From positions 4,683 to 12,187 of the forward strand of contig FR891185.1 in assembly GCA_000433515.1 (NCBI GenBank): DNA of 7,505 nucleotides, read 5' to 3'. The notes under the pieces were generated by a model. That model searched no databases and was not told the origin of the DNA. It worked only from the letters and a program-made list of their open reading frames with translations. The position numbers and the translations under genes are program-made. Below, piece after piece: positions 1 to 5,862 of this stretch; positions within the stretch are counted from its first letter, which is position 1; every line of letters begins with the position of its first letter. The DNA is from Candidatus Colimorpha enterica. Lineage in GTDB: Bacteria; Bacillota; Clostridia; Oscillospirales; CAG-272.

Positions 1-2
1 CC

Positions 3-338
3 CCCGTGATAACCTCGCTTGCGTCTGCCGACAATCCCGAATCGGCGGGGTATGTTCTCCGGGCGGTGAATACCGCGTCGTACGGGTACATCGAACGCTG
101 TTTCTTTGCCGAGGCGCAGAGTGAGTACATCACCGGTGTCCATACCCCTGACATGATGGAGCTTATCTGTCAGGACCCGGTGTATGACCATGCGGCAATG
201 TTCGGAGCGTCGTCGAAAAACCTGAGAAACGGGACGTACAACGCCGTCGTTTCCGCGGTTACCGGGTCGAAATCGCTGAAAAGCTGCCTTGACGCGGCAA
301 AAGCGTCGCTGAACGCATATATCGGATCGCTTTCGTGA
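3..338 (+). CDS. C-terminal end of a probable extracellular solute-binding protein (5' partial)
   Basis: The reading frame is open to the left edge, so the GTG at position 6 is probably internal and the gene starts outside the window. About 111 residues remain, ending at TGA 336-338. The segment YGYIERCFF, followed by TPDMMELICQDPVYDHAAMFG and then a helical tail ending in LNAYIGSLS, resembles the C-terminus of clostridial ABC sugar/oligosaccharide-binding lipoproteins. In those proteins a Met-Leu-Asp/Glu-x-Ile pattern is followed by an aromatic-Asp pair and a last long helix. This is recognition of a pattern, not a firm family assignment. The signal peptide and lipobox that would prove it lie outside the window. 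No T-rich terminator hairpin is visible after the stop, and the next feature is the rpsO promoter, so read-through is possible. Confidence 0.5.
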   Translation, partial: PVITSLASADNPESAGYVLRAVNTASYGYIERCFFAEAQSEYITGVHTPDMMELICQDPVYDHAAMFGASSKNLRNGTYNAVVSAVTGSKSLKSCLDAAKASLNAYIGSLS

Positions 339-380
339 GTCCGGAGAAATGTTAAATTTGTATGAATGCAGCCGATACGG

Positions 381-409
381 TTTACAAAACGGAACGGTTG
401 TGATATAAT
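381..409 (+). promoter_or_regulatory. sigma-A-type promoter of rpsO with extended -10
   Basis: The -35 box TTTACA (381-386) matches the TTGACA consensus at 5 of 6 bases. It is followed by a 17-base spacer and a perfect TATAAT (404-409), preceded by TG at 401-402, giving an extended -10 (TGATATAAT). Transcription should start near 415-417, leaving a leader of about 100 bases before the rpsO start. It is the only clear promoter in front of rpsO and pnp, so both genes probably depend on it. Confidence 0.88.
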
Positions 410-415
410 ATACCC

Positions 416-500
416 GTATTGCGTTGCCCCGGCTCCCGGGGAAAGGGCATATGCCGCGTTCACCCGCCGGCTGCTGAGGCAATCGCTTATTAATTATTTT
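416..500 (+). promoter_or_regulatory. structured 5' leader of rpsO, candidate S15 autoregulatory RNA
   Basis: Between the predicted transcription start and the ribosome binding site the leader can fold on itself. GCGTTGCC (421-428) pairs with GGCAATCGC (478-486), with one bulged U at 483. Inside, CCGGC (429-433) can pair with GCCGG (466-470), and GGC (446-448) with GCC (453-455). A competing hairpin, CCCCGG (427-432) with CCGGGG (436-441), excludes the first helix. After 486 the leader is A/U-rich and open up to the Shine-Dalgarno. Ribosomal protein S15 is known to repress its own mRNA through leader structures in several bacterial groups. That this leader does so is inferred from position and folding only. 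Confidence 0.45.
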
Positions 501-517
501 TATGAGGTGAAAACATC

Positions 518-781
518 ATGACAGCAGAAATCAAAAAGAGCATTATCGAACAGTACGCCACCCACGAGGGTGACACCGGTTCCCCCGAGGTACAGATCGC
601 TATCCTTACCTACAGGATCAACAACCTGACCGAGCATCTCAAGTCCAACAACAAGGATCATCACAGCCGCCGCGGACTTCTCAAGATGGTCGGTCACAGA
701 AGAAATCTCCTCAATTACCTCATGAACACCGATATCGAAAGATACCGTGAAATCATCGGGAAGCTCGGTATCAGAAAGTAA
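518..781 (+). CDS. rpsO: 30S ribosomal protein S15
   Basis: This 87-residue protein is close to the usual 88-89 residues of S15. S15 is a primary binder of the 16S rRNA central domain; it holds a three-way junction and helps form a bridge to the 50S subunit. The family signature HEGDTGSPEVQ is at residues 16-26, INNLTEHLK at 34-42 and DHHSRRGLLKMVGHRRNLL at 47-65. Residues corresponding to the known rRNA contacts are present: D19, T20, G21 and Q26 for the junction, and H40, D47 and S50 for the GU/GC site. The ATG is set by a strong Shine-Dalgarno GAGGTGA (504-510) seven bases upstream. It precedes pnp, the common bacterial order, and is probably co-transcribed with it from the promoter at 381-409. 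Possible self-regulation through its leader is covered in that entry. Confidence 0.98.
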   Translation: MTAEIKKSIIEQYATHEGDTGSPEVQIAILTYRINNLTEHLKSNNKDHHSRRGLLKMVGHRRNLLNYLMNTDIERYREIIGKLGIRK

Positions 782-783
782 TA

Positions 784-825
784 CCGGGCGGGGTCGGAAA
801 CCTCTTTCAGTAAACGCCCCACCGG
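784..825 (+). other. imperfect hairpin just after the rpsO stop
   Basis: CCGG (784-787) pairs with CCGG (822-825), and GGGG (790-793) pairs with CCCC (817-820). A small internal loop (788-789 against 821) separates the two helices. The hairpin starts three bases after the rpsO stop and is not followed by a T-run, so it does not look like a terminator. It may protect the rpsO 3' end from exonucleases; this is inference. Confidence 0.5.
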
Positions 826-842
826 ATGGAAACAGCTCTTAT

Positions 843-876
843 GTGGGGAACCTTGCCGCAGGGCAGGGTTCCTCAC
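843..876 (+). other. 15-bp intercistronic hairpin between rpsO and pnp (weak terminator or processing site)
   Basis: Bases 843-857 pair with 862-876 over 15 consecutive pairs with no bulge. Two of these are G-U wobbles (846 with 873, 853 with 866), and the loop is the four bases GCAG. The following TGTTGCGTTTATTA (877-890) is T-enriched but interrupted, so this is at best a leaky terminator. In Escherichia coli the rpsO-pnp interval holds a stem-loop cut by RNase III and used by PNPase to control its own mRNA. The equivalent position here suggests a processing or control element, but the stem is short for RNase III and the role is inferred. Confidence 0.7.
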
Positions 877-890
877 TGTTGCGTTTATTA

Positions 891-903
891 CCCTGATTCA
901 GGG
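891..903 (+). repeat. perfect inverted repeat CCCTGATTCAGGG
   Basis: This 13-base sequence has perfect six-base arms around a single central T. As RNA it could form only a short stem with a three-base loop. It lies 65 bases before the pnp start. Its function is unknown; it could be a minor hairpin in the pnp leader or a protein-binding site. Confidence 0.45.
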
Positions 904-920
904 ATAAAATATGATTTTCG

Positions 921-939
921 CTTCCCGCGTCGCGGGAGG
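921..939 (+). other. hairpin in the pnp leader next to the ribosome binding site
   Basis: Bases 921-927 pair with 933-939 (seven pairs including one U-G wobble) around the loop CGTCG. The core CCCGCG-T-CGCGGG is a perfect inverted repeat. The helix ends 12 bases before the GGAGG of pnp, so it could affect ribosome access or mRNA decay. It also falls inside the longer reading frame starting at ATG 911, an argument that 911 is not the real start. Confidence 0.55.
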
Positions 940-951
940 CGGTGTAAAGAC

Positions 952-956
952 GGAGG
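952..956 (+). promoter_or_regulatory. ribosome binding site that fixes the pnp start
   Basis: GGAGG lies 11 bases before ATG 968, slightly long but usable. The in-frame ATG at 911 has no purine-rich site in front of it, and its 19 extra residues do not look like PNPase. Confidence 0.75.
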
Positions 957-967
957 AAGAAAAAAGT

Positions 968-3130
968 ATGTTTGAAAATTACAGAGTATTCGAATACGAA
1001 CTTGCGGGAAGACCGCTGAAGATAGAGACGGGAAAGCTCGCCGGACTGGCAAACGGCTCCTGCCTTGTGAGATACGGCGATACCGCCATTCTCGCAACCG
1101 CGACCGCAAACGCAAAGCCCCGCGAAGGGATCGATTTCCTGCCGCTGTCGGTCGATTTTGAAGAGAGACAGTATTCTGTCGGAAAGATCCCCGGCGGATA
1201 TTTCAGAAGAGAGGGCAAGCCGTCGGAAAAGGCGATACTTACCTCCCGTGTCATCGACCGCCCGATACGCCCCCTGTTCCCGAAGGACCTGCGCAATGAC
1301 GTTTCCCTCAACCTGACCGTCATGTCGGTTGACAACGACTGCTCGCCGGAAATCTCGGCAATGCTCGGTGCGTCAATCGCGCTGTCAATCTCCGATATTC
1401 CGTGGAACGGACCTATCGCCGGAGTTTTTGTCGGACTTGTTGACGGAGAGTACATCATCAACCCGACTGCCGCCCAGAGAGAAAAGAGCCGCCTTGAGCT
1501 TACCGTTGCCGGGACTGCAGAGAAGGTCGTTATGATCGAAGCCGGTGCAAAGGAAGTTTCCGACGACGAAATGTACGACGGGATCATGCTTGCTCACGAG
1601 GAGATAAAGAAGCTCATCGTATTCATAAACAGCATCGTTTCAGAGATCGGAAAGCCGAAGTTCGGTTATCAGTCTGGTGAATTCGACCACGAAATGTTCG
1701 ACAAGGTCTTTGATTTCTGCGAGAAGGACGTCATGTTCGCTCTCGACACTCCCGACAAGACTGTCCGCGATGAGAGAATGGTCCCGATAAAGGATGCCAT
1801 CGTTGAAAGGTTCAGCGGGGAATATCCCGATATCGATTCGAGAATGGAAGAACTTATCTACAAGATCCAGAAGAAGATCGTCCGCCGCTGGCTCATCAAC
1901 GACAAGAAGCGCGTTGACGGCAGAAGAATGGACGAGATCCGTCCGCTTGCCGCAGAGGTCGATCTCCTTCCCAGAGCGCACGGCTCGGGACTCTTCACGA
2001 GAGGTCAGACTCAGGTTCTCACGGTTGCTACCCTCGGCACCCTCGGCGATCAGCAGATGCTTGACGGCATCGACGAGGAAGAGTCGAAGAGATATATGCA
2101 CCACTACAATATGCCCGGCTACTCTACCGGCGAGGCAAAGCCCGTCCGCTCTCCCGGAAGACGCGAGATCGGTCACGGCGCACTTGCAGAGCGTTCGCTC
2201 GTTCCCGTGCTTCCCTCGGTAGAGGAGTTCCCGTATGCCATCCGCTGCGTGTCCGAGGTCCTTTCCTCCAACGGTTCGACCTCTCAGGCGTCTGTCTGCG
2301 GCTCCACCCTTGCGCTTATGGCGGCAGGCGTGCCGATAAAGGCTCCCGTTGCCGGTATCTCCTGCGGTCTTATCACCGAGGACGACGGCACATGGACGAC
2401 CATGATAGACATCCAGGGGCTTGAGGACTTCTACGGCGACATGGATTTCAAGGTTGCCGGAACCCATAAGGGCATCACCTCGATCCAGATGGACCTCAAG
2501 ATCGACGGACTTACCCCCGAGATCATCCGCGCGGCTCTCGAGACCACCCACAAGGGACGCGATTACATCATCGACGAGATCCTTCTCAAGGCGATAGACA
2601 AGCCGAGAGACGATGTTTCCGAGTACGCACCCAAGATGATCAGCATGAAGATCAATCCCGAGAAGATCGGTGACGTTATCGGACCGAAGGGCAAGGTCAT
2701 TCAGAAGATCCAGTCCGAGACAGGGACAGAGATCAGCATAGAGGAGGACGGCTCCGTATTCATCGCCGCGGTCAAGCGCGACGGCGGTCTTGCCGCAGAG
2801 AAGATGATCCGCGACATCGTGTTCGAGCCGGAGATCGGCGCGGTATACGAGGGAACCGTTACGAGAGTTATCCCGATCGGCGCGTTCGTTGAGTTCGCAC
2901 CCGGCAAGGAGGGGCTTGTCCACATCTCCAAGCTTGCTCATACAAGAGTCGAAAAGGTGGAGGACGTCTGCAATGTCGGAGACAGGCTGACCGTCAAGTT
3001 CCTCGGAATCGACGAAAAGGGCAGGATGAACCTTTCTCATAAGGACACTCTCCCCCGTCCCGAGGGAATGCCGGATACCGAGCCGGTCGAGCGTCCCCGC
3101 AGACCCTTCAGACCGAGACGCGACCGCTGA
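968..3130 (+). CDS. pnp: polyribonucleotide nucleotidyltransferase (PNPase)
   Basis: This 720-residue trimeric 3'-5' exoribonuclease degrades RNA by phosphorolysis, releasing nucleoside diphosphates, and acts in mRNA turnover. The start at 968 gives MFENYRVFEYELAGRPL, the usual family N-terminus. The first RNase PH-like domain is roughly residues 10-140 and includes the RNA-gripping loop YFRR (78-81). A helical domain follows, then the second, catalytic RNase PH domain with GRREIGHG and EDFYGDMDFKVAG. D487, D493 and K495 correspond to E. coli D486, D492 and K494. The KH domain carries the GPKG loop (572-575) and the S1 domain runs from about 624 to 693. The C-terminal tail is rich in arginine and proline (RPRRPFRPRRDR) and is probably disordered. 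Length and key residues are complete, so the enzyme should be active. It ends in a strong terminator and is probably transcribed with rpsO. Confidence 0.98.
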   Translation: MFENYRVFEYELAGRPLKIETGKLAGLANGSCLVRYGDTAILATATANAKPREGIDFLPLSVDFEERQYSVGKIPGGYFRREGKPSEKAILTSRVIDRPIRPLFPKDLRNDVSLNLTVMSVDNDCSPEISAMLGASIALSISDIPWNGPIAGVFVGLVDGEYIINPTAAQREKSRLELTVAGTAEKVVMIEAGAKEVSDDEMYDGIMLAHEEIKKLIVFINSIVSEIGKPKFGYQSGEFDHEMFDKVFDFCEKDVMFALDTPDKTVRDERMVPIKDAIVERFSGEYPDIDSRMEELIYKIQKKIVRRWLINDKKRVDGRRMDEIRPLAAEVDLLPRAHGSGLFTRGQTQVLTVATLGTLGDQQMLDGIDEEESKRYMHHYNMPGYSTGEAKPVRSPGRREIGHGALAERSLVPVLPSVEEFPYAIRCVSEVLSSNGSTSQASVCGSTLALMAAGVPIKAPVAGISCGLITEDDGTWTTMIDIQGLEDFYGDMDFKVAGTHKGITSIQMDLKIDGLTPEIIRAALETTHKGRDYIIDEILLKAIDKPRDDVSEYAPKMISMKINPEKIGDVIGPKGKVIQKIQSETGTEISIEEDGSVFIAAVKRDGGLAAEKMIRDIVFEPEIGAVYEGTVTRVIPIGAFVEFAPGKEGLVHISKLAHTRVEKVEDVCNVGDRLTVKFLGIDEKGRMNLSHKDTLPRPEGMPDTEPVERPRRPFRPRRDR

Positions 3131-3158
3131 ACGGCTGACAATATAAGTAAATAATGAT

Positions 3159-3207
3159 GGTGCAGAAGCTCTGAAGCGGGTTTCTGCACCCTTTATTTTT
3201 GCTTTTT
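3159..3207 (+). terminator. rho-independent terminator of the rpsO-pnp operon
   Basis: GGTGCAGAA (3159-3167) pairs with TTCTGCACC (3182-3190). The stem extends inwards to 13 pairs (3159-3171 with 3178-3190), including two G-U wobbles. It is followed by a T-rich tract (3191-3207) with two runs of five T. The stem begins 28 bases after the pnp stop. It cleanly separates the housekeeping operon from the downstream two-component operon. Confidence 0.92.
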
Positions 3208-3210
3208 GAC

Positions 3211-3239
3211 TTTACAGGACGGCGGAACGGTGGTATAAT
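3211..3239 (+). promoter_or_regulatory. sigma-A-type promoter of the two-component operon
   Basis: TTTACA (3211-3216), a 17-base spacer and TATAAT (3234-3239) with an upstream TG at 3231-3232 form an extended -10 promoter. Transcription should start near 3246, about 37 bases before the regulator start. The design is the same as that of the rpsO promoter, which suggests constitutive expression of the sensor genes, separate from the inducible-looking promoter of the transporter. An overlapping TTGACT (3206-3211) is less well spaced. Confidence 0.85.
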
Positions 3240-3266
3240 ATCAGTTGTAATATATGAGAATCGGGC

Positions 3267-3273
3267 GGAAAGG
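3267..3273 (+). promoter_or_regulatory. ribosome binding site supporting a TTG start for the response regulator
   Basis: GGAAAGG lies nine bases before TTG 3283, good spacing. The in-frame ATG at 3295 is 21 bases away, too far for this site. Confidence 0.6.
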
Positions 3274-3282
3274 CGGGATATT

Positions 3283-3963
3283 TTGTACCGGATAATGATA
3301 GTTGAGGACGACAGGCAGATATCCTCGGCAATAAAGCGCGGGCTTTCGGCGTGGGGCTGTGATGTCTGCGAAACGGAGGATTTCACGGCGGTGACCGGGA
3401 TATTCCGGGATTATTCGCCGCATCTTGTGCTGCTTGACATTTCGCTTCCGTTCTGCGACGGGTACTACTGGTGCCGCGAGATACGGAAGATATCAAGCGT
3501 GCCGGTTATATTCATCTCGTCGGCATCCGACAGCATGAATATAGTCATGGCAATGAATATGGGCGGGGACGATTTTGTGGTAAAGCCCTTTGATATGGGG
3601 GTGCTTACCGCAAAGGTCAGGGCGCATCTGCGCAGAGCCTACGATTTCGGCAGTCAGCCTTCATATCCGGAACACAGAGGAGCAAGGCTCAACACCTCCG
3701 AGGCCTCACTTATGTACGACGGGAAAAGCATCCGGCTGACAAAGAACGAATACCTGATTCTTCTGACCCTGCTTGAGAAAAAGGGGAGTATTGTGAGCCG
3801 CAGTACGCTTATGGAGAGGCTGTGGGAGACGGACTGCTACGTTGACGAGAACACGCTGACCGTGAACATGACAAGACTGCGCAAGAAGCTGGATTCCGAG
3901 GGGCTTTGCGACTTCATAACAACGAAAAAAGGGCTCGGATATATCATTGAAAAGGGAGGCTGA
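3283..3963 (+). CDS. OmpR/PhoB-family response regulator, BceR-like
   Basis: This is a 226-residue cytoplasmic DNA-binding regulator, close in length to BceR. I chose the TTG start because it gives MYRIMIVEDD, the normal receiver N-terminus, and it has a well-placed ribosome binding site; ATG 3295 would cut off the first strand. The receiver domain spans residues 2-115. It has the acidic pair D9/D10, phosphoacceptor D52 in LVLLDISLP, switch residue S79 and K101 in VVKPF. A winged-helix output domain follows, from about 130 to 226, with TKNEYLILLTLL and ENTLTVNMTRLRKKL, then the closing TKKGLGYII. The family is phosphorylated by a partner kinase and activates a neighbouring ABC transporter operon. 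The kinase gene follows after two bases, and an operator-like repeat lies before the ATPase gene. BceR-like is inferred from context and motifs. Confidence 0.93.
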   Translation: MYRIMIVEDDRQISSAIKRGLSAWGCDVCETEDFTAVTGIFRDYSPHLVLLDISLPFCDGYYWCREIRKISSVPVIFISSASDSMNIVMAMNMGGDDFVVKPFDMGVLTAKVRAHLRRAYDFGSQPSYPEHRGARLNTSEASLMYDGKSIRLTKNEYLILLTLLEKKGSIVSRSTLMERLWETDCYVDENTLTVNMTRLRKKLDSEGLCDFITTKKGLGYIIEKGG

Positions 3964-3965
3964 CG

Positions 3966-4949
3966 GTGTTTTTGGGATATTTAAGGCGCCGCGCGGGTGA
4001 TATCGCGGTCATTGCGGTATGTGCGGTGATATTTGCGGCGGTGTTCCGGCTGTTCGGAATCGAAGCGGCTGCCGTGCGTTACGGGGCGGCGCTCTGCGGT
4101 GCCTTTTTCGCGGTGTTCGCCGCCGCGGATTACATTCTGTACCGCCGCAGGGTTTCGGAGCTTGAGGAGATAAAGAGCCGCATAACCATTTCCTGCGAGG
4201 GGCTTCCGAAGACAAAGGACGGAGTCGTTTCCGCCTTCACCGGGATGGTGACGGAGCTGTACGGCGCACTCCGCAGTGCGTGTGACGAAGCGGAAAGAAG
4301 AAAAAGAAACGACAGCGAGTATTACACCCTCTGGGTGCACCAGATAAAGACCCCGATAGCGGCAATGCGGCTGATCCTGAGCGAGAGCGACACGGAGGAA
4401 GCGCACGGGCTGCTTGAGGGGCTTTTCAGGATCGAGCAGTATGTCGATATGGTCATGGCGAAGAGCCGGCTGGAGTCAGACACTACGGACTATCTGCTGA
4501 AGGAATACCTCATCAGCGATATTGCACGGTCGGCGATAAGAAAATTCGCACCGCAGTTCATAAGGAAAAAAATAAAGCTGAATTTCGACGTACCGGATGT
4601 TCCCGTCGTGACCGACTCGAAGTGGCTGGGCTTCGTTGTCGGGCAGGTGCTTTCAAATGCGCTGAAATACACTAACGAGGGTTCTGTCTCGGTTTATCTT
4701 GAAAAGCCGCTTACGCTTGTCATCCGGGACACCGGGATCGGCATCAGTCCGGAGGATCTGCCGCGGATATTCGAGAGCGGTTACACCGGGAGCGCGGGGA
4801 GACTTGACAGAAAGGCTTCCGGAATAGGTCTCGGGCTTTGCAGGGCGGTGTGCGGCAGGCTCGGACACGTCATACGGGCGGAATCGGAGGTCGGGGTCGG
4901 CACGGCGGTGTATATCGGCCTTGACAGGCGGGAAACCGGCGCGGAATGA
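3966..4949 (+). CDS. intramembrane-sensing histidine kinase, BceS-like
   Basis: This is a 327-residue membrane sensor kinase. The GTG start has a strong site, GGGAGG (3954-3959), six bases upstream inside the end of the regulator gene, so the two are translationally linked. Two membrane helices (about residues 13-31 and 38-58) are joined by only a few residues, so there is no extracellular sensor domain. This is the hallmark of kinases that sense through a partner BceAB-type transporter. The H-box is YYTLWVHQIKTPIAAMR with phospho-acceptor H125. The ATPase domain has N-box residue N231 in LSNALKYT, G1 DTGIG (255-259) and G2 GIGLGL (286-291). All catalytic elements are present. The expected role is autophosphorylation in response to peptide antibiotics and phosphotransfer to D52 of the adjacent regulator. 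The specific inducer cannot be read from the sequence. Confidence 0.93.
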   Translation: MFLGYLRRRAGDIAVIAVCAVIFAAVFRLFGIEAAAVRYGAALCGAFFAVFAAADYILYRRRVSELEEIKSRITISCEGLPKTKDGVVSAFTGMVTELYGALRSACDEAERRKRNDSEYYTLWVHQIKTPIAAMRLILSESDTEEAHGLLEGLFRIEQYVDMVMAKSRLESDTTDYLLKEYLISDIARSAIRKFAPQFIRKKIKLNFDVPDVPVVTDSKWLGFVVGQVLSNALKYTNEGSVSVYLEKPLTLVIRDTGIGISPEDLPRIFESGYTGSAGRLDRKASGIGLGLCRAVCGRLGHVIRAESEVGVGTAVYIGLDRRETGAE

Positions 4950-4957
4950 CGGGGTTT

Positions 4958-4973
4958 CTTACGCTTTTGTAAG
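4958..4973 (+). promoter_or_regulatory. candidate response-regulator operator (BceR-box-like inverted repeat)
   Basis: CTTAC and GTAAG form perfect arms around six bases (4958-4973). Read as TTACG-N4-TGTAA (4959-4972), it matches the B. subtilis BceR consensus TNACA-N4-TGTAA at every fixed base except one (A to G). Its centre is about 74 bases upstream of the predicted transcription start of the ATPase gene, plausible for an activator. A single half-site CGTAA occurs at 4988-4992. It lies outside any coding region, just after the kinase stop. Confidence 0.6.
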
Positions 4974-5023
4974 TTTCGGAGGGAAAACGTAAGCCGGAAG
5001 CATGGCTGCGCTTTCCCTTTTTC

Positions 5024-5032
5024 TGATATAAT
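5024..5032 (+). promoter_or_regulatory. extended -10 promoter of the ATPase-permease operon
   Basis: TGATATAAT gives a perfect extended -10 (TATAAT at 5027-5032). No recognisable -35 lies 16-18 bases upstream (the region reads GGCTGCG). A strong -10 lacking a -35 is typical of a promoter that needs an activator, which fits the operator-like repeat 50-60 bases upstream. Transcription should start near 5039. Confidence 0.7.
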
Positions 5033-5040
5033 GGACGTGT

Positions 5041-5076
5041 AAGAAAAAAACAGAGCTCCGGTCATGCGGAGTTCTG
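5041..5076 (-). terminator. leader hairpin of the ATPase gene that reads as an intrinsic terminator on the minus strand
   Basis: CAGAGCTCCG (5051-5060) pairs with CGGAGTTCTG (5067-5076) over ten pairs, one of them a G-U, around a six-base loop. On the + strand an A-run (5044-5050) comes before the stem. On the - strand this becomes a T-run after the stem, the form of an intrinsic terminator. No minus-strand gene that would need it is visible. On the + strand it forms a 5' hairpin close to the start of the ATPase mRNA and may stabilise it. Both roles are inferences. Confidence 0.5.
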
Positions 5077-5097
5077 CCGAAAGGAACGGTAAATTCA

Positions 5098-5862
5098 ATG
5101 AATCTGCTTGAAGTAAGAAATCTGAAAAAGATATACACGACAAGGTTCGGAGGAAACCGCGTGACGGCACTTGAAAACGTCTGCTTTGATGTGGCGGAAG
5201 GAGAGTATGTCGCGATTATGGGTGAGTCCGGGTCAGGGAAGACCACGCTTCTCAACATTGTGGCAACGCTTGACAGACCGACCTTTGGGGAGGTGCTTCT
5301 CAACGGGAGAGACATATGCCGGGTAAAGGATTCGGAGGCTGCGGTGTTCAGGCGTGAGCATCTCGGTTTCGTTTTTCAGGATTTCAACCTGCTTGACTCG
5401 TTTTCGGTGCGGGACAACATTTTCCTGCCGCTTGTTCTTGCGGGGATGAAGTACCCGGAGATGGAGAGAAGGCTGACTCCGATAGCCTTTGACCTCGGAA
5501 TCGGCGACATCCTCGGAAAATTCCCATACGAAATATCCGGCGGTCAGAAGCAGAGGGCGGCGGTCGCAAGGGCGCTGATCACGGAGCCGGAGATTATTCT
5601 TGCCGACGAGCCTACGGGAGCGCTTGATTCGCGTTCCTCCGATGAGCTGTTAAGGCTGTTTTCCGGGATAAACGGCAGAGGACAGACGATACTTATGGTC
5701 ACTCACTCGGCAAAAGCCGCAAGCCGCGCCGGACGGGTGCTGTTCATAAAGGACGGCACGGTGTTCCACCAGCTCTACCGCGGTCAGAGCAGCGACGAGG
5801 AGATGTATCAGAAGATCTCCGACTCACTCACCGTCATTGCCACGGGAGGCGGGATAAGATGA
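5098..5862 (+). CDS. ABC transporter ATP-binding protein, BceA-like
   Basis: This 254-residue cytoplasmic ATPase subunit powers the adjacent permease; family length is about 250. It has Walker A GESGSGKT (42-49), Q-loop Q94 in FVFQDFNLLD, signature ISGGQKQR (146-153), Walker B IILADEPTG with D170 and catalytic E171, D-loop ALD (175-177) and switch H203 in VTH. FNLLDSFSVRDNIFLPLVLAG (97-117) is typical of the peptide-antibiotic transporter group (BceA, related to MacB and LolD). All nucleotide-binding elements are intact. The start is ATG 5098; the ribosome binding site AAAGGAA (5080-5086) is weak and 11 bases away. The stop overlaps the permease start (ATGA at 5859-5862), so the subunits are translationally coupled. 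Expression is probably induced by the upstream two-component system. The substrate, presumably a bacitracin-like or lantibiotic-type peptide complex, is inferred from family only. Confidence 0.95.
   Translation: MNLLEVRNLKKIYTTRFGGNRVTALENVCFDVAEGEYVAIMGESGSGKTTLLNIVATLDRPTFGEVLLNGRDICRVKDSEAAVFRREHLGFVFQDFNLLDSFSVRDNIFLPLVLAGMKYPEMERRLTPIAFDLGIGDILGKFPYEISGGQKQRAAVARALITEPEIILADEPTGALDSRSSDELLRLFSGINGRGQTILMVTHSAKAASRAGRVLFIKDGTVFHQLYRGQSSDEEMYQKISDSLTVIATGGGIR

Noticed and set aside
339..380. Terminator for the upstream solute-binding protein gene
   Set aside because: Only a weak imperfect pairing near 323-343 and no T-tract; not supportable.
911..967. 19-residue N-terminal extension of PNPase from ATG 911
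   Set aside because: No ribosome binding site before 911, the extra residues do not resemble PNPase, and the region holds a hairpin and the GGAGG serving ATG 968.
979..1587. 202-codon minus-strand frame opposite the start of pnp
   Set aside because: Serine/proline/arginine-rich composition typical of an antisense shadow, with no family motif.
1640..3040. Long open frame of 466 codons on the minus strand opposite pnp
   Set aside because: It mirrors the codon pattern of pnp, whose family motifs are unmistakable. The minus frame shows no recognisable domain and no good ribosome binding site context.
3199..3282. 28-residue N-terminal extension of the response regulator from TTG 3199
   Set aside because: It would begin inside the terminator T-tract and cross the promoter, upstream of the predicted transcript start. 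Receiver domains normally begin as in the TTG 3283 form.
3254..3295. 13-codon leader frame whose TAA overlaps ATG 3295 (TAATG)
   Set aside because: It lies only about eight bases from the predicted transcript start with no ribosome binding site, and using ATG 3295 would shorten the first receiver strand. Probably chance.
4932..4958. GAAACC/GGTTTC pairing around the kinase stop as a terminator
   Set aside because: Only six pairs, a long loop and no T-run after it.
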